Origin: JAUVKT01 sp036350795
GTDB taxonomy: Bacteria > Bacteroidota > Bacteroidia > Bacteroidales > VadinHA17
Reading direction: 5' to 3'
Length of the DNA stretch: 64,000 bases
Assembly (NCBI GenBank): GCA_036350795.1
Contig: JAZBNV010000054.1
Location: 1 to 64,000 of the forward strand
Shown: positions 9,181-17,714 of the stretch, in pieces
How positions within the stretch are numbered: position 1 is the first letter of the stretch
Layout: each line of letters starts with the position of its first letter
The notes under the pieces: model-generated
Databases searched by the model: none
What the model was told of the DNA's origin: nothing
Seen by the model: the letters and a program-made list of their open reading frames with translations, nothing else
Program-made: the position numbers and the translations under genes

Positions 9181-10503
9181 TCAGTTTTTAATGTTTATCT
9201 CAAGGTTCTCGGTCCAGAGCAGCCTGTCTTCGGATGAATACTGCCATGGTGCACCATTATTTTCAATATTATTGAATGTGGCTTTTATTTCGCCCGGAGC
9301 TGAGGCTTCTTCCATTACAAGGTAGCGCCTCATATCAACAATCAACGTAGGGTGATTAATATTTATCGGGCATTCCTGTGCACAGGCATTACATGTTGTA
9401 CAGGCCCATAATTCTTCCTCGCTTATAAAATCGCGCAGAAGTGACTTATTATCACTGTACTCCCTGCCTTCCCTCACCATTCCCGGGCCCTTTTCGTTCA
9501 TCCGGCTTCTGACATCCATAATTACCTTACGCGGAGATAGTTTCTTTCCTGTAATATTTGCCGGGCATACTTCGGTGCATCTGCCACACTGTGTGCATGA
9601 CAGAGAATCAAAATAATTCTTCCACGACACATCTTCAACATCCTTAACTCCAAATCTCTCAACAGGCGCTTCTTCGGCAGGAGCAGAAAATGCAGTTTCG
9701 GGATCCATCATTAGTTTTACCTCGCGGGTAATGCTGTCCATATTCGGAAGTTTGCCAAGGGGATCAAGCCTCGACAGGAATACATTCGGAACCGACATAA
9801 ACACATGAAAATGCTTGGAATAAGGAAGCATATTTGCAAAAACAAAGATCAGCAGTATATGGCTCCACCAGAATATTTCATGCCAGCTATGCAGGCTGCC
9901 TGCTTCCAGTCCCGAAAATAATGATGCAAGAAAAGATCCAACAGGATAGTATCCATGCAGGCTTTCTCCTCCTGCTGCCGCAAGTGCCACATAAGATGCA
10001 TTCATCCCTGAAAGAGAAACCATAAGCAGGAAAATCATTGTCAGGGCTATATTAGCATCAATATGGGAGGCAGCTTTCATCTCAATGCCTTCAAACCTGG
10101 CAATATGAAGGAATAATCTTCTGCCAATAAACAGAAGTATCAATACTGCTATCAGTAAGGCAAATACATCACCCGAAGCAAAAATAAGCGTGTAAAGCGG
10201 TCCCAGGAAGTTCAGCACCCGCTCGGTTCCTGCCAGTCCATCAATCACCATCTCAATGCTTCCTACGAGTATAACCAGGAAACCCCAGAAAACAAGAGCA
10301 TGGGCAAGACCTATCAGCGGTTTCCTGAAGATCTTTGTTTGACCGATAGCAACAGCAAGGGTTATTTTAATCCGTTTCCAGATATTCCTTATTGGAAATG
10401 AAGGCCGGGTAAACCTGAAAAACCTTGATAATCTGACTATGGTGTAAGAAAATACACCCAGGGTTAAAAGGAGCGCCAGGGCAAAATAAATCTGTTTGGT
10501 CAT
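9181..10503 (-). CDS. Membrane iron-sulphur reductase, nitrate-reductase-gamma-like plus ferredoxin domain
   Basis: 440 residues. A short N-terminal helix and a block of about five more transmembrane helices (to roughly residue 230) resemble the NarI/gamma cytochrome b fold, with histidines inside helices as possible haem ligands (HALVFWGF, HEIFWWSHILLIF). A cytosolic ferredoxin domain follows with two cluster motifs: CTQCGRCTEVCPANITGKK near residue 300 and CTTCNACAQECPININHP near residue 365. With the adjoining CCG protein it likely takes electrons from ETF and reduces menaquinone. It lies 49 bases after etfA and 11 bases before the CCG gene. The ETF partner is inferred from the operon. Confidence 0.87.
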   Translation of the reverse strand: MTKQIYFALALLLTLGVFSYTIVRLSRFFRFTRPSFPIRNIWKRIKITLAVAIGQTKIFRKPLIGLAHALVFWGFLVILVGSIEMVIDGLAGTERVLNFLGPLYTLIFASGDVFALLIAVLILLFIGRRLFLHIARFEGIEMKAASHIDANIALTMIFLLMVSLSGMNASYVALAAAGGESLHGYYPVGSFLASLFSGLEAGSLHSWHEIFWWSHILLIFVFANMLPYSKHFHVFMSVPNVFLSRLDPLGKLPNMDSITREVKLMMDPETAFSAPAEEAPVERFGVKDVEDVSWKNYFDSLSCTQCGRCTEVCPANITGKKLSPRKVIMDVRSRMNEKGPGMVREGREYSDNKSLLRDFISEEELWACTTCNACAQECPININHPTLIVDMRRYLVMEEASAPGEIKATFNNIENNGAPWQYSSEDRLLWTENLEINIKN

Positions 10504-10552
10504 CTCTGGTTTTTTATACTGATCAAAGGTTTAAAAATATAGCAATGCCTGT

Positions 10553-11518
10553 TTATTTCTTTGAGGCCTTAACTGCTTCGACCAATCCGGGCAGGACTTT
10601 TGAAGCATCCCCGACAATTCCATACTGTGCGGTATCAAAGATTGGTGCATCTTTATCCGTATTTATAGCTACAATATACTTTGACGAACTAACACCTGCA
10701 ATATGCTGGGTTGCCCCGGAGATTCCCACAGCAATATAGAGGTTTGGAGCTATAATCTTACCGGTCTGGCCGGTATGTTCCTCGTGTGGTCTCCATCCCT
10801 CGTCCGACACAGGTCTTGAACAGGCCGTTGCGGCTCCCAGCACTTCGGCCAGCTCTTCCAGTGGTTTCCAGTTATCAGCAGATTTCATTCCTCTTCCACC
10901 CGACACTACGATCTCAGCATCGCTTAATAGAAGTTTACCCTCCTGTTTCTGAACACCTTTAACCACAGTTTTTGCCTCCAGGGACACCGAGGGTTCAAAT
11001 CTCTCTATGCTTACCGTTCCGCCGGTCTCTGCAAGATCGAATGAATTCTGGGCCAGTGTAATAATTTTTATATCCGACTTAATAATAAGCTTTGCAAAGG
11101 CGTTACCTGAATAAACACGTTTAAACACGGTAAAAGGATCCAGGCTCAGAGGCAGTTTAGAGACTCCGGCACCTATGCCTGCCTTAAGTTTAACCGATAG
11201 CCTGGGGGCAATAGCCTTGCCACTGTTATTATTAGCTAAAATGATAACATCAGAAGATTCTTTCGTCGCTGCTTCGGCAAGAATTGAAGCGTAGACACTG
11301 TTATCAAGCGAACTTAGTTTTTCATTATTAAGAGCTAAAACTTTTGATGCACCATAGTTACCAAGTTTTTGAAGCTCATCATCCTGGACCTGGCCAATTG
11401 AGACAGCACAAACCGGTGATCCCATCTGCTCGCCCAGTTTCGAAGCATATGATAAAAGTTCAAAAGTCTGTTTCTTGAATTTTCCGTCCCGGTTTTCTGT
11501 ATATACTAATACTGACAT
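10553..11518 (-). CDS. etfA: Electron transfer flavoprotein alpha subunit
   Basis: 321 residues. The C-terminal FAD domain carries the ETF-alpha signature region: VVSGGRGMKSADNW, ATACSRPVSDEGW, QTGKIIAPNLYIAVGISG and the segment SSKYIVAINTDKDAPIFDTAQYG (in pieces: IVAINTDKDAPIF). The N-terminal Rossmann half begins MSVLVYTENRDGKFKK. It forms a heterodimer with EtfB and carries electrons from the acyl-CoA dehydrogenase at the end of the operon to the membrane iron-sulphur complex. Gap to etfB is 25 bases. Confidence 0.96.
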   Translation of the reverse strand: MSVLVYTENRDGKFKKQTFELLSYASKLGEQMGSPVCAVSIGQVQDDELQKLGNYGASKVLALNNEKLSSLDNSVYASILAEAATKESSDVIILANNNSGKAIAPRLSVKLKAGIGAGVSKLPLSLDPFTVFKRVYSGNAFAKLIIKSDIKIITLAQNSFDLAETGGTVSIERFEPSVSLEAKTVVKGVQKQEGKLLLSDAEIVVSGGRGMKSADNWKPLEELAEVLGAATACSRPVSDEGWRPHEEHTGQTGKIIAPNLYIAVGISGATQHIAGVSSSKYIVAINTDKDAPIFDTAQYGIVGDASKVLPGLVEAVKASKK

Positions 11519-11543
11519 ATCTTTATTCTTTCTGATATTATTA

Positions 11544-12293
11544 TTAAATTACCTTGGCTTCGTTCTGTAGAAGGTTGATTAATTCTGCCGGATTGTCGGC
11601 ATCAATAAATTTACAGGCAGCCCTTGCCTCCGGCATTTCGTACGACTCAAGCTCCGTTAATGGCTCGACCCCCGTGGGCTCAAAAACCTGTATCGGTTTT
11701 GATCTGGCCATCATTATACCACGCATGGCAGCAATCCTGGGCTCTTTGGCAATACCCTTCTGCACTGTTGCAACAAAGGGAGCAGGCAGCGTAACTATTT
11801 CTTTTCCACCATCAATTTCCCTTGTTATAAGAACTTCTCCCCCTTCAATCACGAGAGACGAAACGGCAGATACCGAGGGAATACCCAGTAGCTCAGATAT
11901 CATTCCTCCAACAGTTGATCCGTTATGATCGCTTGACTCTATTCCGCTGAGAATAATATCAAAGTTTTCATTTTTAATAACATCTGCTATCTGCGCTGCA
12001 ACAAAGTAAGCATCGGATGGCTCAGCATTTACCCTGATTGCATTATCGGCACCTATAGCGAGTGCTTTCCTTATCGTAGGTTCAGAACCTGCCAGTCCGA
12101 CATGTATCACCGTCACAGATGAAACACCTGTTGAACTATCGTCTTTAAGCTCAAGTGCACGGGTAAGAGAAAGCTCGTCCCAGGGATTAATTACCCATTG
12201 AACTCCCGTAGTGTCAAGTTTTGTATTGTTCTCTACGAATTTCACCCTTGTGGTGGTATCCGGAACATTACTGATACAAACCAGTATTTTCAT
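11544..12293 (-). CDS. etfB: Electron transfer flavoprotein beta subunit
   Basis: 249 residues, normal length. The family pattern is clear: MKILVCISNVPDT at the start, WVINPWDELSLTRALELKD, and the AMP/adenine-binding loop DHNGSTVGGMISELLGIP, followed by the ETF-beta signature region around LPAPFVATVQKGIAKEPR. First gene of the five-gene operon, with a strong Bacteroidota promoter about 90 bases upstream. It lacks the features that mark bifurcating ETFs as far as I can judge by eye, but that should be tested by alignment. Confidence 0.96.
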   Translation of the reverse strand: MKILVCISNVPDTTTRVKFVENNTKLDTTGVQWVINPWDELSLTRALELKDDSSTGVSSVTVIHVGLAGSEPTIRKALAIGADNAIRVNAEPSDAYFVAAQIADVIKNENFDIILSGIESSDHNGSTVGGMISELLGIPSVSAVSSLVIEGGEVLITREIDGGKEIVTLPAPFVATVQKGIAKEPRIAAMRGIMMARSKPIQVFEPTGVEPLTELESYEMPEARAACKFIDADNPAELINLLQNEAKVI

Positions 12294-12618
12294 TAAAGAT
12301 TAATTTAGATTATATTGATTATTTTTATACCTCTGATTATCAACGCATTGACACCAGTCAGCTAAATTCTGCTTTTCAAGCGAACAAATATATAAAAAAA
12401 TGAAGTATATACAAATGCGGCACTGGTCACAGGTAATGACAGTTCGAAATTTACCAGAACACAGAAAGTTGATAATCTGTATATTATATTAGCAATATTT
12501 ATATGAAAGCCTTAGTGTTCGAAAAAGCATTCATATTAAGTGATAAGATTCACAGTATATGAGATGTAATTCCGGATTACAAAATTATAGCTTATTTTCG
12601 CAGTCTTATTATACCTAT
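12294..12618. other. 325-base divergent intergenic region, etfB / EamA
   Basis: No coding frame of note. The region holds the etf promoter at 12385-12415 (minus strand). For the EamA gene on the plus strand no convincing -7 motif was seen. No riboswitch-like structure, tRNA or repeat was recognised. Confidence 0.6.
12385..12415 (-). promoter_or_regulatory. Bacteroidota promoter of the etf operon
   Basis: On the minus strand, TTTG (12412-12415), exactly 19 bases, then TATATTTG (12385-12392) followed by T: a full match to TTTG-N19-TAnnTTTG. Transcription would start near 12378, leaving an untranslated leader of about 85 bases before etfB. Confidence 0.7.
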
Positions 12619-13539
12619 ATGAAGAAGGAGATCAGATCTTACCTGACTATTATTGCTGCTGTAATCTTTTGGGCGCTGTCGTTTGTGTGGTTTAAAATAG
12701 CCAATACCGAATACAGGCCCCTGGTAATTGTGTATCTGCGACTTCTTATCTCGGTAATAATAATTTCCCTGTACCTTTATTTCAGCAGGGGATACGAAAA
12801 AATCCGCAGGCAGGACTTAAAATATTTTCTCCTGATGTCGTTCTGCGAGCCTTTTCTTTATTTTATTGGTGAAAGTATAGGGCTTACTTTTGTAAGCAGT
12901 ACTACGGCATCAGTTCTTATTGCAACGATACCTGTTTTTGCTGCTTTAGGAGCCTGGTTTTTTTATGGCGAAAGGCTCAGAACCATGAACTATGCCGGAA
13001 TAGGTATTTCGCTTGCAGGGGTACTTGTTTTTGTGATGAGTAAGGGAGGAGGCTTATCATTTGATTACAGGGGCTTATTGTTAATCATGCTTGCAGTATT
13101 TTCGGCAACAGGTTATACCCTTGTACTTAAGCATCTGGCCGGTAATTACAACCCTATATTTATAGTTAACGTGCAGAATATTATTGGACTGGTGCTCTTT
13201 ATACCACTTATCCTTATTGTTGAATCGGGGCATATAAGTGAGTTCAGTTTTAACCAGAAGGCTTTTATCGCAATAGTTAAACTTGCAGTTTTTGCCTCCA
13301 GCGGGGCTTTTATCCTGTTTGGCTATGCAGTGAGGAGCATGGGTGTAACCAGGGCAAATGCATTTTCAAACCTGATCCCGGTATTTACAGCAATATTTGC
13401 TTTTATTTTGATAGGCGATACAATCTCTGTGCGTGAGCTTATAGGGATGTTTATTGTTGTGACAGGGCTGTTTCTTTCGCAATCACCAAAAAAATGGACC
13501 AGACCTGATGGTACCATACTGGCAGGTAAAACAGCCTGA
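12619..13539 (+). CDS. EamA family (drug/metabolite superfamily) transporter
   Basis: 306 residues from the ATG at 12619; an earlier ATG at 12559 would add 20 polar residues ahead of the first helix and is less likely. Ten hydrophobic segments form two EamA repeats (for example TIIAAVIFWALSFVWFKIA in the first and LAVFSATGYTLVLKHLAG opening the second). These proteins export or import small metabolites; the substrate cannot be told. The C-terminus ends one base from the stop of the convergent secreted amidohydrolase gene, so it borders the gamma-glutamyl locus but is on the opposite strand and probably unrelated to it. Confidence 0.9.
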   Translation: MKKEIRSYLTIIAAVIFWALSFVWFKIANTEYRPLVIVYLRLLISVIIISLYLYFSRGYEKIRRQDLKYFLLMSFCEPFLYFIGESIGLTFVSSTTASVLIATIPVFAALGAWFFYGERLRTMNYAGIGISLAGVLVFVMSKGGGLSFDYRGLLLIMLAVFSATGYTLVLKHLAGNYNPIFIVNVQNIIGLVLFIPLILIVESGHISEFSFNQKAFIAIVKLAVFASSGAFILFGYAVRSMGVTRANAFSNLIPVFTAIFAFILIGDTISVRELIGMFIVVTGLFLSQSPKKWTRPDGTILAGKTA

Positions 13540-13540
13540 T

Positions 13541-14740
13541 TTAATTATCCTGGTTAATAATAAGTTTTTCCTTACTGGTAACAATACCCTTTTCACTGAA
13601 GACTACCAGGTAGAAGCCTTTATTAAGCCCCTTAAGATGGACTACCCTGCCAGAATTTACAGAAGATGAAAATACAAGTTGCCCTGCAAGACTGTAAATT
13701 TTCATTTCAACTGGTTTTTCTGTTTCAACAACTATCCTTTCGTATGCCGGGTTAGGAAAAAACCTGGTACCTGTATTCTCAGGATATTCAATACCTGTAC
13801 CATTATCGTAGAAGTCCTCAATATTGGGGAAGTAGTGCTTTTTTAAATATGCCAGCAGAATCCCTGCAAGATCCCCGGCAAAAGCAAGCCTGTCGCTCTC
13901 ATCAAAGCGTATCTGCCTGTTACATTCCATCTGTATGGCATCAATGGTTCCTCCATCTTTTGAACCATGCCTTTCTGTGTTATAACCACCGCTGAAGTAT
14001 GCATCAACAGGGTACTCATTTTCGAGACTCGGAATTGTAGTATAAGCTTCGTCTTCAAGCATTGTTCCCAGTGCATAGTCACCTCTTAACAACCCGGAGA
14101 AGGAGAAATTATTCACATTGTCAGTTACCAGGTTCCTGATGCTGCTTTTGTTCTCATATGCAGGAGTATTAAGTGTAGCATCAGATTGCCTGAGGTCTTC
14201 CCCTGTAAGCATATAGCCCAGTTCTATTCTTTCGCCATGACTGCTTTGTCCGTGCAGATCAATAAACAGTCCTTTATTATATGTATCTGTAACATAAAAT
14301 TTTGCGCTGTCAATAAACTTATGATATTCTTCCCATGCAATTGCTGCTTCTGCATCACCGCATGTTGCTTCATAAAGATCCCTGTTGGCGTCGAGTTTTA
14401 TTCTTTTCAGGTGATTTATTATGACATGGGGATACCTGCCGGTAATGTCGTAAATCTCATCGCGCAGCTCTAATGAGAGTTCCATGGTATAGGAGTCGGT
14501 TACTGTTGTTCCGCAAGTTCTGTCAGGTATTTCAGAAGGTGTTAGGTTGCCACCATGGGGTACTGATATTATCAGGGGCAGTCCTCCGCACATGTATTCA
14601 ATATAGTTGTTTCTTCCAAAATATGATGAACCTTCACTATATGTCTGGGCAGATAAATCTGCACCTGTTAATACAGTTGCCAGGATAAAAATGATTAATA
14701 TTCCTTTCAAACTAATCCTGGTATTAAATCTGTTTTTCAT
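13541..14740 (-). CDS. T9SS-secreted N-formylglutamate-amidohydrolase-like enzyme
   Basis: 399 residues: N-terminal signal peptide (to about residue 32, ending SAQ), catalytic domain, then a C-terminal ~75-residue T9SS type A sorting domain beginning TRFFPNPAYERIVVE and containing EMKIYSLAGQLVFSS and LNKGFYLVVF. The catalytic part has the metal motifs expected of the N-formylglutamate amidohydrolase family: ISVPHGG (His62), DLHG (Asp161, His163) and nearby Glu170. This fold is related to phage poly-gamma-glutamate hydrolases, so a surface gamma-glutamyl hydrolase is plausible here. A paralogue without sorting domain lies at 31356-32252. Its start overlaps the response regulator stop by 17 bases, so it belongs to that operon. 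Intracellular HutG activity is unlikely. Confidence 0.8.
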   Translation of the reverse strand: MKNRFNTRISLKGILIIFILATVLTGADLSAQTYSEGSSYFGRNNYIEYMCGGLPLIISVPHGGNLTPSEIPDRTCGTTVTDSYTMELSLELRDEIYDITGRYPHVIINHLKRIKLDANRDLYEATCGDAEAAIAWEEYHKFIDSAKFYVTDTYNKGLFIDLHGQSSHGERIELGYMLTGEDLRQSDATLNTPAYENKSSIRNLVTDNVNNFSFSGLLRGDYALGTMLEDEAYTTIPSLENEYPVDAYFSGGYNTERHGSKDGGTIDAIQMECNRQIRFDESDRLAFAGDLAGILLAYLKKHYFPNIEDFYDNGTGIEYPENTGTRFFPNPAYERIVVETEKPVEMKIYSLAGQLVFSSSVNSGRVVHLKGLNKGFYLVVFSEKGIVTSKEKLIINQDN

Positions 14741-16106
14741 TATTTTTCAGTTTTGTATATAATAGTCTGCGGCTCATCTTAAGATACTCTGCTGCCCTTG
14801 TCTGGTTATTGTTATGCAAACGCAGGGCTTCTTCAATCAGCCTGCGCTCAAGCAGATTGATTGTTTCCCTGAATGACAATCCCTTATCGATATAATCGAG
14901 CAGGCAGATATCTTCAGCATCAGCCGCGGCTGTTTGCATAGGCAACTGTTCAATAGTGAGTACACCGTCGTTGGTAGTAACAACCGCACTATGGATTGTA
15001 TTCTCCAGTTCCCGTATATTCCCCGGCCAGCTGTAAGAATGAAGCATCCGGTATGTTTCGTCGGATGGTACCAGTCTCCTCCCGGGGCTGTATTTCGAAA
15101 GAAAGTGATCAAGCAAAAGATTGATATCTTCTTTGCGCTCTCTAAGAGGAGGGACGTTAATCCTTACGACGCTTAATCGGTAATACAGATCATTCCGGAA
15201 GTTACCATCATCTTTACCCGGTTCGAGGTCCCTGTTTGTAGATGCAATAAGCCTTACATCAACCTTTACCGGCTTAACTCCACCTACCCTGAAGAAAGAC
15301 TGGTTCTGCAGAATCCTGAGCAGGCGTATCTGGAGTGATAATGGCATACTGTTTATTTCGTCAAGGTAAACAGTGCCTCCGTCGGCAATCTCAAACAAAC
15401 CCTTTCTCATAGAGTCTGCTCCTGTGAAAGAGCCCTTCTCATGGCCGAATATTTCGCTTTCCAGAATAGATTCAGAGAGAGCTCCGCAGTTAATCTTTAC
15501 ATAAGGTTCTTCGGCTCTGAGCGAATGTCGTTGTATTGCATCGGCGATTAATTCTTTACCTGTCCCGCTTTCACCATAAATAAGCACGGTTGCATCGGTA
15601 GGAGCAATCCGTCCAATAAGCTTAAAGATATCCTGCATTTTTGATGACCTCCCGATTATGTTATCAGCAGGCTTCTGGCTTCCGGATTCATTTACTATAT
15701 TCCTGAGGCTCTTAACCTCATTAAGCAGTTTCCTGTAATCACAGGCCCTCTCAACAGTTAAAATAAATTCATCAAGCTCAAAGGGTTTTTCCATATAATC
15801 AAAAGCCCCAAGCCGAATAGCCTTCATAGCTCTTTCGCTGGTACCAAATGCGGTAAATACTATTACCGGGACATCTGGGCTGATTTTCTTCATTTCCTCC
15901 AGTACTTCAAGACCGTTTTTCCCCGGCAGGTTTATATCAAGGATTACCATCTGGGGAGCATCTGCTTCGAATTTTTCAAGTGCCTCAACCCCATTTGCAG
16001 CCTCAACAATCTGATACCTCAGAGGCCCGAGCAAATCAGAGATATTTCTTCTCATAGACTTCTCATCATCAACAAGCAGTACCCTGTATAAATATTCTGC
16101 ATCCAT
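14724..16106 (-). CDS. Sigma-54-dependent response regulator (NtrC family)
   Basis: 460 residues in the classic three parts. Receiver: LLVDDE at the start and phospho-acceptor Asp57 in VILDINLPG. AAA+ domain: Walker A GESGTGKE at 178-185, the sigma-54 contact loop as GSFTGA at 225-230 (a common variant of GAFTGA), Walker B GGTVYLDEI. C-terminal Fis-type helix-turn-helix: NNNQTRAAEYLKMSRRLLYTKL (in part AAEYLKMSRRLLYTKLK). It activates RpoN promoters after phosphorylation by the kinase just upstream (4-base gap). The only sigma-54-like element I found in the neighbourhood is before the permease gene at 31020-31034, suggesting that it controls the polymer operon. Confidence 0.94.
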   Translation of the reverse strand: MDAEYLYRVLLVDDEKSMRRNISDLLGPLRYQIVEAANGVEALEKFEADAPQMVILDINLPGKNGLEVLEEMKKISPDVPVIVFTAFGTSERAMKAIRLGAFDYMEKPFELDEFILTVERACDYRKLLNEVKSLRNIVNESGSQKPADNIIGRSSKMQDIFKLIGRIAPTDATVLIYGESGTGKELIADAIQRHSLRAEEPYVKINCGALSESILESEIFGHEKGSFTGADSMRKGLFEIADGGTVYLDEINSMPLSLQIRLLRILQNQSFFRVGGVKPVKVDVRLIASTNRDLEPGKDDGNFRNDLYYRLSVVRINVPPLRERKEDINLLLDHFLSKYSPGRRLVPSDETYRMLHSYSWPGNIRELENTIHSAVVTTNDGVLTIEQLPMQTAAADAEDICLLDYIDKGLSFRETINLLERRLIEEALRLHNNNQTRAAEYLKMSRRLLYTKLKNNEKQI

Positions 16107-16110
16107 ATCT

Positions 16111-17634
16111 TCACTGTTTTACCGGAAGTTTTATTATACATTTCACTCCCCCGGGATCATTATTCATAAGAATAATCTCTCCGTTATGAGCCTTAATTAT
16201 CTGGTCTGAGATAGCCAGTCCAAGTCCAACTCCAGATTCCTTCAGAGTAAAGAAAGGTACAAAAATTTCTTCGATTGCTTCCTGTGGAATACCTGAACCC
16301 TCGTCGGTAATCTCAATAAATACCTGCTCCTCCTTCTCTTTAAGATAAGTCTCAACCACGATCCTGCCACCTGCGGGCATAGACTCGTATGAATTATTAA
16401 GAATATTAATCAGCACCTGTTTTATCGAATTCTCATCAAGGCTAATCAGGGGAATATCCTGATCAAGTTTTCGCAAAACCAATATTCCCGAGTCATTATT
16501 CTCATAATCGAGGATTTTAAGCACATCCTCAAGCAAGATATTAATATCGGAAGGCTTCAGCATATTTTTTATTGGCCGCGAGAATATAAGGAGCCTGTCT
16601 ACAAGGGATGAAAGCCGGTTGGTTTCATCAATAACCAGTTCGAGTGAGTCGGTAGATATATATTCGGACATCTCCGGGTGCTTTTCAATATCCCTTTGCC
16701 ACATCTGAATCCTGGTTTTTATAATTGCCAGCGGGGTCTTTACTTCATGTGCCACTCCGGCAATCACCCTCCCCAGGGATGCCATCTTTTCTTTCTGAAT
16801 AAGCTTCTTTTCAAGCTCCTGCTTTTGCCTGTCTTCCTTCTCAATAGTCTCAAGCATACTGTTGACACTCTGTGAAATATATTTAAAAATCCCCCATCTC
16901 TCTTTCAGTTTAAGTGGAGTTCCTGAGCTTACCAGCTGCAATTCCTTTTTTATCCCCCTGATTTCTCCTGCCCAGACTGAATAAACCACCATAAGCACAA
17001 CAAAGCCGGCTATAGCTACCAGGGCGCTAAGGTAAAGAATCTGTTTAAGCTTAATAATAGGCAGTTCCTTCTCAATATGTATTCTCACCCATGTTGCACC
17101 AACAGCCTCCGACCTATAATATACCGGCCTGGTGGCGAGAGGAAAAGTTGCAGCATTGAATGAATGAAGCCCCACAATCAGGGAGTCAGAGAATATGGAT
17201 TCAATAAGTTGGTCCTTAATAATTTTATATGACCTTGGAGGAGGGCCGTAAACAGGCACCGGCGGAGGTGATGTTGGGAAGGCATAACCAAAAAAATCGT
17301 CCTGAAGGAGCAGGTAAAATCCTCCTTCGATCCCGTTCTCATTACACAGAAGCGACTCTGATATTTTTGTAAGCCGTTCATCAAGTTTACGACCCTGTGT
17401 TGCACTCAGGTCTCTCTCCAGCAGGATCCCCTCATCACCCAGCATCCTGATTTCTGTTTCACCTGCTGCATTTAAACTATCCAGGTATTTGATGCACAGG
17501 TCCTGGTTTGTGCTGATAAGCCTTTCTTCCAATTCTGATAATAAAAGATTGACTACAACAGCAGCAGCGATTATTATCAGTGCGAAAATGATAGTATATC
17601 TTAAATATTTACTATACTGCCTAAGGTTCCTCAT
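16111..17634 (-). CDS. Membrane sensor histidine kinase, partner of the sigma-54 regulator
   Basis: 507 residues from the ATG at 17634; an ATG at 17676 adds 14 residues and is less likely. Transmembrane helices at about 13-31 and 199-221 enclose a ~165-residue periplasmic sensor with a proline-rich loop (TSPPPVPVYGPPPRS), not a domain I recognise. Then HAMP-like linker and coiled coil, HisKA with GVAHEVKTPL (His296), and HATPase_c with NNSYESMPAGG, EGSGIP and GVGLGLAISDQII. It is NtrB/ZraS-like. It is transcribed with the response regulator and T9SS amidohydrolase. The ligand may be glutamate or a gamma-glutamyl fragment, which is only an inference from context. Confidence 0.92.
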   Translation of the reverse strand: MRNLRQYSKYLRYTIIFALIIIAAAVVVNLLLSELEERLISTNQDLCIKYLDSLNAAGETEIRMLGDEGILLERDLSATQGRKLDERLTKISESLLCNENGIEGGFYLLLQDDFFGYAFPTSPPPVPVYGPPPRSYKIIKDQLIESIFSDSLIVGLHSFNAATFPLATRPVYYRSEAVGATWVRIHIEKELPIIKLKQILYLSALVAIAGFVVLMVVYSVWAGEIRGIKKELQLVSSGTPLKLKERWGIFKYISQSVNSMLETIEKEDRQKQELEKKLIQKEKMASLGRVIAGVAHEVKTPLAIIKTRIQMWQRDIEKHPEMSEYISTDSLELVIDETNRLSSLVDRLLIFSRPIKNMLKPSDINILLEDVLKILDYENNDSGILVLRKLDQDIPLISLDENSIKQVLINILNNSYESMPAGGRIVVETYLKEKEEQVFIEITDEGSGIPQEAIEEIFVPFFTLKESGVGLGLAISDQIIKAHNGEIILMNNDPGGVKCIIKLPVKQ

Positions 17635-17714
17635 TGTATGGAAGTATAAACGCTTACAAATTAGGAAAAAGCACAAACAATTCTTCTATTTTCCTGCTCT
17701 ACTTTAAAAGGGTG

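Noticed and set aside
13541..14740. Naming the amidohydrolases hutG
   Set aside because: Both are exported and lie in a polymer locus with no histidine-degradation genes.
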